DNA of 64,000 bases. Source: Gracilibacillus salitolerans. GTDB taxonomy: Bacteria > Bacillota > Bacilli > Bacillales > Amphibacillaceae. The translations under genes and the position numbers were made by a program. This document shows positions 1-8,187 of this stretch, piece by piece. Within the stretch, counting starts at the first letter, position 1. Every line of letters begins with the position of its first letter. Where the stretch lies: positions 930,001 to 994,000 of the forward strand of contig NZ_CP045915.1 of assembly GCF_009650095.1 (NCBI RefSeq), in the 5' to 3' direction. The notes below the pieces were generated by a model that was not told the DNA's origin, did no database searches, and was given only the letters and a program-made list of their open reading frames with translations.

Positions 1-440
1 AAAAGGTAGGGCAGAAATATTTCAATTGATCTGGATATGACTTCAATCCCTTTATGTAAAATATAAACCATTACCACAATAAACATAAAAAGAATAACGA
101 GAAGTGGTGTATTGGGCAAAGCAGTCATTTTAATCAAGGCACCAAATTCATAGAAATTATGTGTTGCTTGACCTAGAAAATACATACTGTACAGAAATAA
201 CAACGGTTTAGCTAGCATGAACCCCAGACAGTCATTTAAAATCTCGGCAAAATTTTGTTTTGGGTAATATTTCGGTATTTCGGTATATACCCATAATAAA
301 ATAAAGCTGAGAAGAAAAGACAATAACACGACGATCCATGCATCTCTTTTAGCTCCAACACCTAGGGCGAACAATGTCGTACTTCCAATCTCAAATGTTA
401 CGATGAGGGCGAAAAGCTGAATATTTGATATTTGTCTCAT
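1..440 (-). CDS. GerAB-type spore germination permease (N-terminal part, truncated by window edge)
   Basis: This is an open frame of about 146 codons running off the left edge. The protein starts MRQISNIQLFALIVTFEIGS and has at least four hydrophobic helices. The opening and the motif near 'LFALG.GAKRDAWI' are typical of the amino-acid permease-like B subunit of Ger nutrient receptors, which sit in the spore inner membrane and take part in germinant sensing. The start at 440 is supported by a GGGAG ribosome site a few bases upstream. The rest of the gene, and any gerA/gerC partners, lie outside the window. Family assignment is fairly sure; the germinant and the exact receptor name cannot be told. 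Confidence 0.8.
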   Translation of the reverse strand, partial: MRQISNIQLFALIVTFEIGSTTLFALGVGAKRDAWIVVLLSFLLSFILLWVYTEIPKYYPKQNFAEILNDCLGFMLAKPLLFLYSMYFLGQATHNFYEFGALIKMTALPNTPLLVILFMFIVVMVYILHKGIEVISRSIEIFLPYL

Positions 441-604
441 GTCTCAATACTCCCATGAAAAGATTATGGCATTTCTTTTTTTGACGTACGGGTATAGTTT
501 TAACATTTTTGCCATTATAACTGAAAAGTATAACGGCAGGCTGAAAGTACCTGTAATTAAAGGAACATGCTATACTTGAGAAAAAAGGACAAGGAGGCCA
601 TTGT

Positions 605-1432
605 ATGAATGGCTGGCTGATTTACCGTAAAGAAGACGCCGAAAAGAATAGTGCATTTATTGATTGGATGCTAACTGAAGCAGAGCTACTTGGGATAGAA
701 GTTGAACTTGTTATCTATCATGAGTTGACATATGGCATTCGTGATGGCCACCTTTTTATTGATTGGAAAGGGCGAAATAAACCTAATTTTGCCATCATGA
801 GGGCAATTGATCCACTCCTGTCTCAGCAATTCGAATTACTGGGCATTAAGGTCTTTAACAATTCAAGAGTTGCCGCGATTGCCAATGATAAAGCACAAAC
901 ACACCAGCTATTTGCCACCTACGGAATTCCAATGGTTGATACACAATTTATAAACAAAGATGAAATAGAAAAGCATGCTTTCCGTTTTCCAATTATATTA
1001 AAAGCAGTTAACGGAAGAAGCGGGAACCAGGTACATATGCTTGATTCGTTAGAAGATTTGCCGCCATTAACGAGCGAGAGATATATTGTACAATCAATGG
1101 CAACCCCTGGAAAGGATCTGCGTGTATTTGTCATGGGTGGTCAAGTGATTGGTAGTGTGCTTCGAGAATCTGGTAGCGATTTCCGTGCAAATTATACACT
1201 TGGTGGAAAGGCAACACTGTATCCATTATCTTCGTTAGAGCGGGAATTGGTCGAAAAAATCCATTCCATTCTACCAGCTGATTTTATAGGGATTGATTTT
1301 GTCTTTGATGAACAGGGGGGACTTTTGTTCAATGAAATAGAAGATATTGTCGGAAGCAGAACACTCACGAGTCTAACAGATAAAAATATTGCGAAACTAT
1401 ATTTGGAACACATTTTGACAAGTGCCCGATAA
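605..1432 (+). CDS. RimK-like ATP-grasp ligase
   Basis: The 275-residue protein has a short N-terminal pre-ATP-grasp region and an ATP-grasp fold from about residue 90 on. Visible landmarks are NDK at 94-96, the nucleotide-binding lysine region ILKAVNGRSGNQ around 131-142, and the metal-binding acidic motif LFNEIED around 241-247. Enzymes of this family join an acid to an amine with ATP; RimK itself adds glutamate to ribosomal protein S6. The substrate here is unknown, since it is shorter than classical RimK and stands alone. An AAGGAGG site precedes the ATG. The last codons (Ser-Ala-Arg-stop) are supplied by an intergenic repeat word, AGTGCCCGATAA, that also ends the pdaA gene, so the C-terminus was probably altered by a repeat. 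Confidence 0.8.
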   Translation: MNGWLIYRKEDAEKNSAFIDWMLTEAELLGIEVELVIYHELTYGIRDGHLFIDWKGRNKPNFAIMRAIDPLLSQQFELLGIKVFNNSRVAAIANDKAQTHQLFATYGIPMVDTQFINKDEIEKHAFRFPIILKAVNGRSGNQVHMLDSLEDLPPLTSERYIVQSMATPGKDLRVFVMGGQVIGSVLRESGSDFRANYTLGGKATLYPLSSLERELVEKIHSILPADFIGIDFVFDEQGGLLFNEIEDIVGSRTLTSLTDKNIAKLYLEHILTSAR

Positions 1433-1474
1433 GTAAGCGAAAGTGCCCGATACCTCTCTGAAAACCTCCCGATA
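1421..1474 (+). repeat. 21-bp-period CCCGATA repeat, three units
   Basis: The word AGTGCCCGATA occurs at 1421-1431 and 1442-1452, and a degenerate third unit (CCTCCCGATA) ends at 1474. The CCCGATA cores start at 1425, 1446 and 1468, a period of 21-22 bp. The first unit overlaps the stop codon of the upstream ligase gene. The same core recurs at 27393-27420 and at 47614-47624. Confidence 0.75.
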
Positions 1475-1476
1475 CC

Positions 1477-1507
1477 AAAGCAGACGGAATCAAGAGGTGT
1501 CTGCTTT
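1477..1507 (+). terminator. terminator-like hairpin after the ATP-grasp gene
   Basis: AAAGCAGAC and GTCTGCTTT form a perfect 9-bp stem around a 13-nt loop. The U-tract is short, so termination may be partial. Confidence 0.55.
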
Positions 1508-1535
1508 GTGGGAACTTATTTTCTTATGCTATAAT
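1506..1535 (+). promoter_or_regulatory. putative sigma-A promoter for the DUF1538-PII operon
   Basis: A TTGTGG hexamer (1506-1511) lies 18 bp from TATAAT (1530-1535), about 100 bases before the TTG start of the DUF1538 gene. The -10 is consensus and the -35 is moderate. Confidence 0.5.
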
Positions 1536-1635
1536 AATGGTAACTACAATTTTTTTTCCTCCATATTTCCGTTCTATTTCGTTACATACCATAGAGAAAA
1601 AATAAACATCTGAAGAAGAGAGGAATGTATCTGAT

Positions 1636-3117
1636 TTGAATATTTTAATGTCAAAATTCTTGGAAGTTGTACTAGCTGTTCTTCCCATAACGATAATTGT
1701 CGTCATACTAAATTTTACCTTGACTTCGCTTGATGCCTCCTTAATTATCCGCTTTTTAATTGGGGCAGTCTTTATTATTATTGGATTATCGATATTTTTA
1801 TTAGGTGTTGATCTTGGAATCACCCCTATTGGTAATCAACTTGGAAAAGCCATTGCGAAATCAAACCGCTTATGGATTGTCATCGTAGCCGGATTATGTT
1901 TAGGATTCATTATTTCGATTGCTGAACCAGATCTACATATTTTGGCTGGACAGGTAGAGGTGGTGACAGCGGGAGCGATTGGTAAGTTTATATTAGTTGT
2001 GATTGTATCACTCGGTATTGCAGTCTTACTTTCGCTGGGGCTCGTACGGATTGTACACAACATTCCATTATTTAAAATACTAACGATACTGTATGGGATT
2101 GTTCTTGTCATTGCTATCTTTACCTCACCCCAGTTTTTAGCGATTTCTTTTGATGCATCGGGAGCGACAACTGGAGCGATGACGGTGCCATTTATCCTAG
2201 CATTATCGATCGGTATTTCTGTATTGAAAAAGGACAGTAAAGCATCGGAAAAAGACAGTTTCGGACTTGTAGCGATAGCGTCAGTTGGTGCGATTATTGC
2301 AGTCATGTTGATGAGTATCATTACGAATCAAGAGGAACTGACAGGAGCGATGGAACAAGATCACACTGTTTCAGGATCTATATTTGGACCGTTTCTTGAT
2401 GAATTCGGCCATATTGCACAAGAAGTAATCCTCGCATTGTCGCCAATCATTGTGATATTTTTGATTTTTCAAAAATTGTCATTCAAGCTGTCTAAAACAA
2501 ATTTCCGTAAAATTATAACAGGTCTTGTCTTTACGTTTGTCGGCTTAGTGCTGTTTCTAGTAGGGGTTAATGCAGGATTCATGGAATTAGGAACGGAACT
2601 GGGACATAGCATTGCCTCCTTGGACAATAAAGCGTATATTGTTATTATCGGTTTAATCTTAGGGATTGTCACCATATTGGCAGAGCCTGCTGTATATGTG
2701 TTAACGAATCAAATTGAAGATGTAACAAGTGGTTATGTTAAACGGAGAGTGGTACTATTTACACTAGCGATCGGAGTCGGGATTGCCGTTGCCTTATCGA
2801 TGCTACGAATTTTAATTCCAGACTTACAATTGTGGCATTATCTATTACCAGGTTATCTCATAGCCGTTGCATTGATGTATGTGGCACCGAAATTGTTTGT
2901 AGGTATCGCATTTGACTCTGGTGGTGTAGCATCAGGACCGATGACCGCTACTTTTATTCTAGCATTTACACATGGAGCAGCGGATGCAATAGAAGGTGCA
3001 GATGTCATCGTTGACGGATTTGGTATGATAGCAATGGTAGCATTAACCCCACTAATTACACTTCAATTACTAGGGCTAATCTATAAGTTGAAGTCGCGAA
3101 AAGGAGGCATGCAATAA
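1636..3117 (+). CDS. DUF1538 family membrane transporter (duplicated domain)
   Basis: The 493-residue polytopic membrane protein consists of two tandem DUF1538 repeats. Each repeat shows the same landmarks: FLxGVxxG near its start, an AEPxxxxLxxQxExVT(A/S)G motif, and an FDxxGxxxGxMTxxFILA motif (about residues 175-195 and 430-450). I chose the TTG start at 1636 because AGAGAGGAA lies about 12 bases upstream; an ATG four codons in is too far from it. The stop overlaps the ATG of the next gene (TAATG), so the two are translationally coupled. From memory, DUF1538 proteins of a halophile (UmpAB) were reported to act as Na+(K+)/H+ antiporters. Here transport is an inference, as is control by the PII partner. 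Confidence 0.85.
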   Translation: MNILMSKFLEVVLAVLPITIIVVILNFTLTSLDASLIIRFLIGAVFIIIGLSIFLLGVDLGITPIGNQLGKAIAKSNRLWIVIVAGLCLGFIISIAEPDLHILAGQVEVVTAGAIGKFILVVIVSLGIAVLLSLGLVRIVHNIPLFKILTILYGIVLVIAIFTSPQFLAISFDASGATTGAMTVPFILALSIGISVLKKDSKASEKDSFGLVAIASVGAIIAVMLMSIITNQEELTGAMEQDHTVSGSIFGPFLDEFGHIAQEVILALSPIIVIFLIFQKLSFKLSKTNFRKIITGLVFTFVGLVLFLVGVNAGFMELGTELGHSIASLDNKAYIVIIGLILGIVTILAEPAVYVLTNQIEDVTSGYVKRRVVLFTLAIGVGIAVALSMLRILIPDLQLWHYLLPGYLIAVALMYVAPKLFVGIAFDSGGVASGPMTATFILAFTHGAADAIEGADVIVDGFGMIAMVALTPLITLQLLGLIYKLKSRKGGMQ

Positions 3118-3782
3118 TGTTGCCTAATAAGAAAACACCTCATTTTGAAATAATATATGTAATTGTCAAATTCGGCTTAGGAAGTAAAATTTTAAAAGAA
3201 GCTAAAAAGTGTGGTGTGAAAGGTGGAACCCTTTTTATTGGAAAAGGAACAATCAGTAATAAATTATTAAATTTATTGTCGATCACAGACATGCGAAAAG
3301 AAATTGTCATGATGATCTCCAATCGCAAAACAGGTAAAAAGACATTAGAACATTTAAATAAAGTATTTCGTTTTGATAAGCCGAACCATGGGATCATTTT
3401 TACCACATCTTTAACGAGCTTGATGGGAACAAGAAGTTGTCAAATTGATGATGATGATGAAAGAGGTGACGAAGAGATCATGTATCAAAATATTATGGTT
3501 GTAGTCGATAAAGGCAGAGCAGAAGATGTTATTGAAGCTGCTCAAAAAGGTGGGTCTAAAGGTGGAACGATTATTAATGCACGTGGATCAGGCGTTCACG
3601 AGACGAGTAAGCTGTTCTCGATGAATATTGAACCTGAAAAAGAAGTCGTTATGATTCTTTCAGACGAAAATTATACCGATGCCATTTGTGAAAAAATAAG
3701 CGAAGACCTGAAAATAAACGAACCCGGAAACGGGATCATCTTCGTACAAGATGTGAATCGAACATATGGAATTTATGAATAA
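3117..3782 (+). CDS. tandem PII-like signalling protein (two PII domains fused)
   Basis: The 221-residue protein holds two copies of a PII fold, about 8-105 and 120-221. Both copies show the pattern (K/D)xG.....(A/I)xxxGxKGGTx(F/I)xxxG, then a KE(I/V)VMx(I/L)S strand, and end in a conserved GxGIIF strand (HGIIF, NGIIF). A DDDDERGDEE linker joins them. PII proteins are small trimeric sensors of ATP/ADP and 2-oxoglutarate or other ligands that bind and gate membrane transporters. The coupled upstream DUF1538 protein is also a duplication, so a two-fold matched complex is attractive but unproven. There is no amtB or glnA nearby, which argues against a classical ammonium role. Confidence 0.8.
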   Translation: MLPNKKTPHFEIIYVIVKFGLGSKILKEAKKCGVKGGTLFIGKGTISNKLLNLLSITDMRKEIVMMISNRKTGKKTLEHLNKVFRFDKPNHGIIFTTSLTSLMGTRSCQIDDDDERGDEEIMYQNIMVVVDKGRAEDVIEAAQKGGSKGGTIINARGSGVHETSKLFSMNIEPEKEVVMILSDENYTDAICEKISEDLKINEPGNGIIFVQDVNRTYGIYE

Positions 3783-3860
3783 AATGTATTGACGCTTTTT
3801 TAAATGAAAGTGTCCAAAAAATATTCTAACGTCTTTTATGATGAAAAGGGAGAACGATAG

Positions 3861-4715
3861 ATGCGTAATGAAAAAGAAATGATGGATTTAGTGATCGGTT
3901 TTGCCACAGCAGATGATAGAATCCGTGTTGTAGGGATGAACGGTTCACGTACCAATCCTAATGTCACAAAAGATCGCTTCCAGGATTATGACATCGTTTA
4001 CCTAGTAACAGACATGGATTCCTTTCTGGAAAACAGAGAATGGCTTGATTATTTTGGTGAGCAGATGATAATGCAGACACCTGAAGAATCATGTTTATTT
4101 CCAGCCACATTAGGTAACTGGTTTAGCTTTTTGATGCAATTTACAGATGGAAACAGAATAGATTTAATGCTTATTCCTCTGGAAGAATTAGACCTTTACT
4201 TAAAAAATGACAGTCTGACAAAAATATTATTAGATAAAGATAACCTGATAGCAACCCCTCCTGTACCAGATGAGGGTAGTCATTTTCTGAGAAAACCGTC
4301 CGCACAACAATTCACGGATTCCTGCAATGAATTTTGGTGGGTAACTCCCTATACAGCAAAAGGATTGTGTCGGGGGGAATTTTTTTATGCGACCTATCAT
4401 CTGGAAAGAGTCCTACGCGAGGAATTGTTACGAATGATAGCGTGGAATGTCGGAGCTGAGCATGATTTCAAAGTGAATCTTGGTGCCGCCTATAAATTTA
4501 TCCACCATTATGTAGATGCTGACATATTGGAATCACTACAAGAAACCTATCAGTTAGATTCGATGGACAAATGTTGGAATGGATTATTTTTAATGCAAAA
4601 ACTATTTCAACAACAAGCAAAGAAATTGGCGAAGCACCTTGGATATACCTATCCTAATCAGTTTGAAAAAGTCATCCCATACATCCAGAAGCTTCATCAG
4701 GAATACAGAGAATGA
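3861..4715 (+). CDS. aadK: aminoglycoside 6-adenylyltransferase (ANT(6)/AadK family)
   Basis: The protein is 284 residues, the usual family length. A nucleotidyltransferase core is clear: GMNGSRTNPNVTKD followed by QDYDIVY near residues 25-47 gives the GS(x)nDxD pattern, with a third acidic strand NRIDLMLIP near 100. AadK transfers AMP to the 6-hydroxyl of streptomycin. In Bacillaceae such genes are often intrinsic chromosomal genes, and nothing here (flanking repeats of transposon type, odd composition) suggests recent transfer. GGGAGAACG precedes the ATG. Whether it confers resistance in this host cannot be read from the sequence. Confidence 0.85.
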   Translation: MRNEKEMMDLVIGFATADDRIRVVGMNGSRTNPNVTKDRFQDYDIVYLVTDMDSFLENREWLDYFGEQMIMQTPEESCLFPATLGNWFSFLMQFTDGNRIDLMLIPLEELDLYLKNDSLTKILLDKDNLIATPPVPDEGSHFLRKPSAQQFTDSCNEFWWVTPYTAKGLCRGEFFYATYHLERVLREELLRMIAWNVGAEHDFKVNLGAAYKFIHHYVDADILESLQETYQLDSMDKCWNGLFLMQKLFQQQAKKLAKHLGYTYPNQFEKVIPYIQKLHQEYRE

Positions 4716-4771
4716 AATAACAATTAAAAACGCCTGAATGTTAAAAAATCCAAGCGCTCTTAGTTTTCGGC

Positions 4772-4948
4772 GGACATTTAGTACACTATTCCGTCGAAAA
4801 GATGCCTATTTTAGGAGTCCACGGACATTTGTTCCGTTATTTGGTAAAGATTGCATAGAATTGGCTTCTATTTTTGTAAATAACGGAACAAATGTCCCAC
4901 AACACCTCCGAATCAACACTTTTTTCAAAAATAACGGAATAATTGTCC
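4772..4948. repeat. 177-bp symmetric four-unit repeat element, copy 1
   Basis: Four 19-bp units related to GGACATTTGTTCCGTTATT sit at 4772-4790 and 4823-4841 (forward) and at 4879-4897 and 4930-4948 (reverse complement). Unit spacing is 51 bp on both sides and the centre is 37 bp. It fills the space between convergent genes. Copies 2 and 3 are at 62626-62801 and 63631-63807 with the same geometry. It contains a spurious 81-codon open frame. Confidence 0.85.
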
Positions 4949-4993
4949 GCGTCATCGATATAAGCTTATTCTACATACTTTAGCAACGACATA

Positions 4994-7435
4994 TTAGTTT
5001 GTATTTTTGTCATATGCTTGAAGCCATACTTTAAATGCCTGTGGTTCTAAAGGTTTGCTGAAATAATATCCTTGCAGAACATCACACTGATGCTTTTGTA
5101 AGAATTTTATGTGGGCTTCTGTTTCGACACCCTCTGCAATCGTAGCCATTTTCAAATTGTGTGCCAGCGTGATAATTGCAGAGACGATATCCTCATCATC
5201 TCCATTATCAGAGATGTCTTGAATAAATGACTGGTCTATTTTTAAATGATCGATAGGAAATTGCTTTAAATAGCTTAACGAACTGTAACCAGTGCCGAAG
5301 TCATCAATAGCTATTTTTACTCCTATTTCCTTTAATTCATGCAGTACTGTGGATGCAGTGTCAGCATCCATTGCCATTGACTCTGTTATTTCTAACTCTA
5401 AGTATTCGGGTTCTATACCGATTTCCTCAATGATATTTTGAACAACCGGAATCAAATCCGTTTGATAAAATTGACGAATAGATAAGTTCACTGATATCGG
5501 GAAAAGAGGATGACCTTCCTCTTGCCACTGTTTAACCTGCTGACAAGCTTCTCTTATTACCCATTCACCAATTGGAACAATTAATCCACTATCCTCAGCT
5601 AGCGGAATGAATTGTCCTGGAGAAATCATGCCTAATTCTTTATTATTCCATCTTATTAATGCTTCTGCTCCGTAAACTTTGTTAGTTACTGCATCGATTT
5701 GTGGCTGATACACTAGTAAAAATTCTTCGAGAGCAATCGCTTTGCGTAGCAAGGATTCCATCTCAACATTGCCATGGATCTTGCTAACCATGGAGTCGTG
5801 ATAAAATTGAAAATTACTTTTGCCAATCCGCTTTGCATGATACATGGCATTATCTGCTTTTTTAATTAATGTTTTTGCATCTGTTGCATCACTAGGATAC
5901 ACACTGATCCCGATGCTGGGGGAGACAACAATATCAATTCCATCTAAATGATAAGAAACAATTAATTCTTTCAAAATATTAGTTGCTACCTGTTCTGTTT
6001 CTTCAATTGTAGTATTTTCTAATAGAACAATAAATTCATCCCCACCATACCGGAAGACGGTTGCATTAGCCGGTACATTTCTCTGGAGTCGTTTAGCAAC
6101 TTTCTTTAACAGAATATCTCCATATTCATGACCGAGTGAATCATTTATCGTTTTAAACCGATCTAAATCGAGAAAAAAGATAGAAAAATCAGCTGTGCTT
6201 TCTGCATTATCTATCATGTTTTTTAATTGATTATGAAAAAAATGCTGATTCGGCAACGTTGTTAAATAATCATGATAAGCTAGATAATTTAATTTGTCTT
6301 CTAAGTGTTTCTTTTCTGTGATATCTTTCGCTAAACAATGAACACCGGTTAAATGACCGTCTACTATAATTGGTATGACTGTGACATGTATATAAACACG
6401 ATCTTTTTGTTTATTATGTAGACATGTCTCATATTGTACGGCTTCTCCTTCTTGTACTTTGGCATATTGATTTTTAGTATATTCGCGCAGTTCTGGTACA
6501 ATGTGTGGTAAAAAAGAAGTACCTACTAACTCTTGTTTTGAGTATCCCATTAAATCTTCAGTTACTTTATTCATATAGATAAAATGACCTTGCAAATCCA
6601 AAGTAAGCACAGGATCAATATTGTTTTCAAATAAGGATCGATAGCGTTGTTCACTTTCCTGTAGCTGTTTTGCTATTTCTTTTTCTTTCGTAATATCACG
6701 AGCGACACCAATAACACCAGTAATCTTATCTTTTTTAAAGGTAGGTACAGCAGTGATATCAAGTATTAAGATATCCTTCTCTTTAGTGTATACACGTAGC
6801 TCTTTTTGCACCGCATTATTGGTAATTACCTCTTGAAAAAGGGAATTACATAATGATAGGTCTTCTTCATAAATAATGTCGTGGTAAGACTTGTCTAATA
6901 ATTCTTGCTTGGTAAAGTGTAAGATTCGTTCATTAGCCGGATTGACATTTGTAAAATGTCCCTTTTTATTGAGGGTGAAAATAAGGTCTGGATTAAAATC
7001 AAACAATGACTCAAATTCCTGATGGGTTTTCTCTAACAATACCTCAGTATTCTTTTTATCTGTAATATCACTAAAAATATTTATAATATATTTTCTATTC
7101 TCATCCGTTTCTACCAGTTTTAGGGCAACAGAAACAGGATATTTTTCCCCATTTTTTTTGATTTGAACGGATTCAAACCGATCAAACTTGCTTTTGAAAA
7201 ATGCTTGTTTATCTAACGATATGTGTCGTAACAAATCGGGATCAACTAAATCAAAAGGGTCCATATCTAATAATTCATATCTCGAATAACCAGTTAGCTC
7301 AATAGCTGCTTTGTTTACAGCCACAATTTGTTGGTTTTGATCTGAATCCCAGGAGGAGACAATGAGCGGTTCCGGTATATGATGAATGAGTAGTAGTAAA
7401 TCATGATAGGAAATAGTAGGATCCTTAAATTGCAT
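4994..7435 (-). CDS. PAS-PAS-PAS-GGDEF-EAL cyclic-di-GMP enzyme
   Basis: The protein has 813 residues. It carries three PAS sensor domains (roughly 12-125, 135-255, 262-375), a GGDEF domain (about 385-545, intact motif YGGDEF) and an EAL domain (about 560-805, intact AEALIRW and the DDFGTGYSSL loop). No membrane segment is evident, so it is probably cytoplasmic. Both catalytic signatures look complete, so it could make and break c-di-GMP, the messenger governing motility and biofilm. It lies 23 bases downstream of the TetR gene on the same strand and is likely co-transcribed. Its ATG has a GGGGTGAT site. Which activity dominates is unknown. Confidence 0.9.
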   Translation of the reverse strand: MQFKDPTISYHDLLLLIHHIPEPLIVSSWDSDQNQQIVAVNKAAIELTGYSRYELLDMDPFDLVDPDLLRHISLDKQAFFKSKFDRFESVQIKKNGEKYPVSVALKLVETDENRKYIINIFSDITDKKNTEVLLEKTHQEFESLFDFNPDLIFTLNKKGHFTNVNPANERILHFTKQELLDKSYHDIIYEEDLSLCNSLFQEVITNNAVQKELRVYTKEKDILILDITAVPTFKKDKITGVIGVARDITKEKEIAKQLQESEQRYRSLFENNIDPVLTLDLQGHFIYMNKVTEDLMGYSKQELVGTSFLPHIVPELREYTKNQYAKVQEGEAVQYETCLHNKQKDRVYIHVTVIPIIVDGHLTGVHCLAKDITEKKHLEDKLNYLAYHDYLTTLPNQHFFHNQLKNMIDNAESTADFSIFFLDLDRFKTINDSLGHEYGDILLKKVAKRLQRNVPANATVFRYGGDEFIVLLENTTIEETEQVATNILKELIVSYHLDGIDIVVSPSIGISVYPSDATDAKTLIKKADNAMYHAKRIGKSNFQFYHDSMVSKIHGNVEMESLLRKAIALEEFLLVYQPQIDAVTNKVYGAEALIRWNNKELGMISPGQFIPLAEDSGLIVPIGEWVIREACQQVKQWQEEGHPLFPISVNLSIRQFYQTDLIPVVQNIIEEIGIEPEYLELEITESMAMDADTASTVLHELKEIGVKIAIDDFGTGYSSLSYLKQFPIDHLKIDQSFIQDISDNGDDEDIVSAIITLAHNLKMATIAEGVETEAHIKFLQKHQCDVLQGYYFSKPLEPQAFKVWLQAYDKNTN

Positions 7436-7458
7436 CTACATCACCCCAAACATTGGTG

Positions 7459-8052
7459 TTAGTCTATTTTACCCATTATACCATAGAAGAACAGTTTGAG
7501 GATATCTTCTGTTAATGGCAAAATATAGTCGCTGACATTCTCTTTCTTCATATAGTCTTTAAACATATGAATGTAGATCATGATCGCTTCTGTCGAGATA
7601 TCTTGGTGGATAAATCCTGTCCTTTTCCCTTCATCTATTAACTGGTTGAATAAGGGGAGTGCTTTTTCTTGATATACCTTATCGATATACGATCCTTCAC
7701 TTGAAAAATCACTCATTAGATAATGATATAATTCCTCATTAATTTTTGCTGCATCATCCGTTTTGTTAAAAATAATCTGTTCGATTTTTTCTGGAAAACG
7801 GATATCACTATCTATAATGTCTTGAAATTTTTGATATTCCTTCTCGACAAAATACACCATGGTTTCATGAATCAAATTGTCTTTGCTTTCGAAATAATTA
7901 TATATGGTAACCTGGGAGACATTCGCTTCACTTGCTATTTTGGTTATCGGAACATTTTTAATTCCATAAGTAGAAAAAAGGTGAAGAGTTGCTTCCAAAA
8001 TCTTATTTTTTTTTCGTTGTGTTCGTTTTTTAAATCCATCCATTGTTGTCAC
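7459..8052 (-). CDS. TetR/AcrR family transcriptional regulator
   Basis: The protein has 197 residues with an N-terminal helix-turn-helix (about 12-58; ILEATLHLFSTYGIKNVPITKIASEANVSQVTIYNYFESKDNL), the classic TetR fold, and a helical ligand-binding C-terminal part. It is divergent from an ABC exporter, the common layout for a repressor released by the exported drug or metabolite. Palindromic TGAAATAT sites lie in the shared spacer, so autoregulation is likely. The c-di-GMP enzyme gene follows on the same strand. The inducer cannot be predicted. Confidence 0.9.
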   Translation of the reverse strand: MTTMDGFKKRTQRKKNKILEATLHLFSTYGIKNVPITKIASEANVSQVTIYNYFESKDNLIHETMVYFVEKEYQKFQDIIDSDIRFPEKIEQIIFNKTDDAAKINEELYHYLMSDFSSEGSYIDKVYQEKALPLFNQLIDEGKRTGFIHQDISTEAIMIYIHMFKDYMKKENVSDYILPLTEDILKLFFYGIMGKID

Positions 8053-8064
8053 CTCTTGTATAGT

Positions 8065-8093
8065 ATTTTAAGTGAAATTATGAAATATAACAA
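8065..8093 (-). promoter_or_regulatory. putative promoter of the tetR-GGDEF/EAL operon
   Basis: Read on the minus strand, TTGTTA (8093-8088) and TAAAAT (8070-8065) are spaced by 17 bp. The spacer contains the TGAAATATAA sequence that also forms half of the palindrome at 8143-8168, so the regulator may bind here. Confidence 0.5.
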
Positions 8094-8114
8094 CCGATTG
8101 ATTTCAAAAAATAC

Positions 8115-8168
8115 TTGATATTAGGCATATACTTCTATATTATGAAATATATAAGTTAATATATTTCA
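8115..8168 (+). promoter_or_regulatory. ABC exporter promoter with TetR-type operator
   Basis: TTGATA (8115-8120) and TATTAT (8138-8143) with 17-bp spacing make a good sigma-A promoter. A perfect 10-bp inverted repeat, TGAAATATAT-N6-ATATATTTCA (8143-8168), starts at the last base of the -10, where a bound repressor would block transcription. A related half-palindrome TGAAAT...ATTTCA spans 8081-8106. Confidence 0.65.
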
Positions 8169-8187
8169 AAACTTAGGAGGTTTTGAT

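Noticed and set aside
3861..4715. Acquired antibiotic-resistance island
   Set aside because: The adenylyltransferase gene has ordinary composition and chromosomal neighbours; such genes are commonly intrinsic in Bacillaceae.
4738..4983. 81-codon plus-strand open frame after aadK
   Set aside because: It consists almost wholly of the symmetric repeat element, has no ribosome site and no sensible protein pattern.
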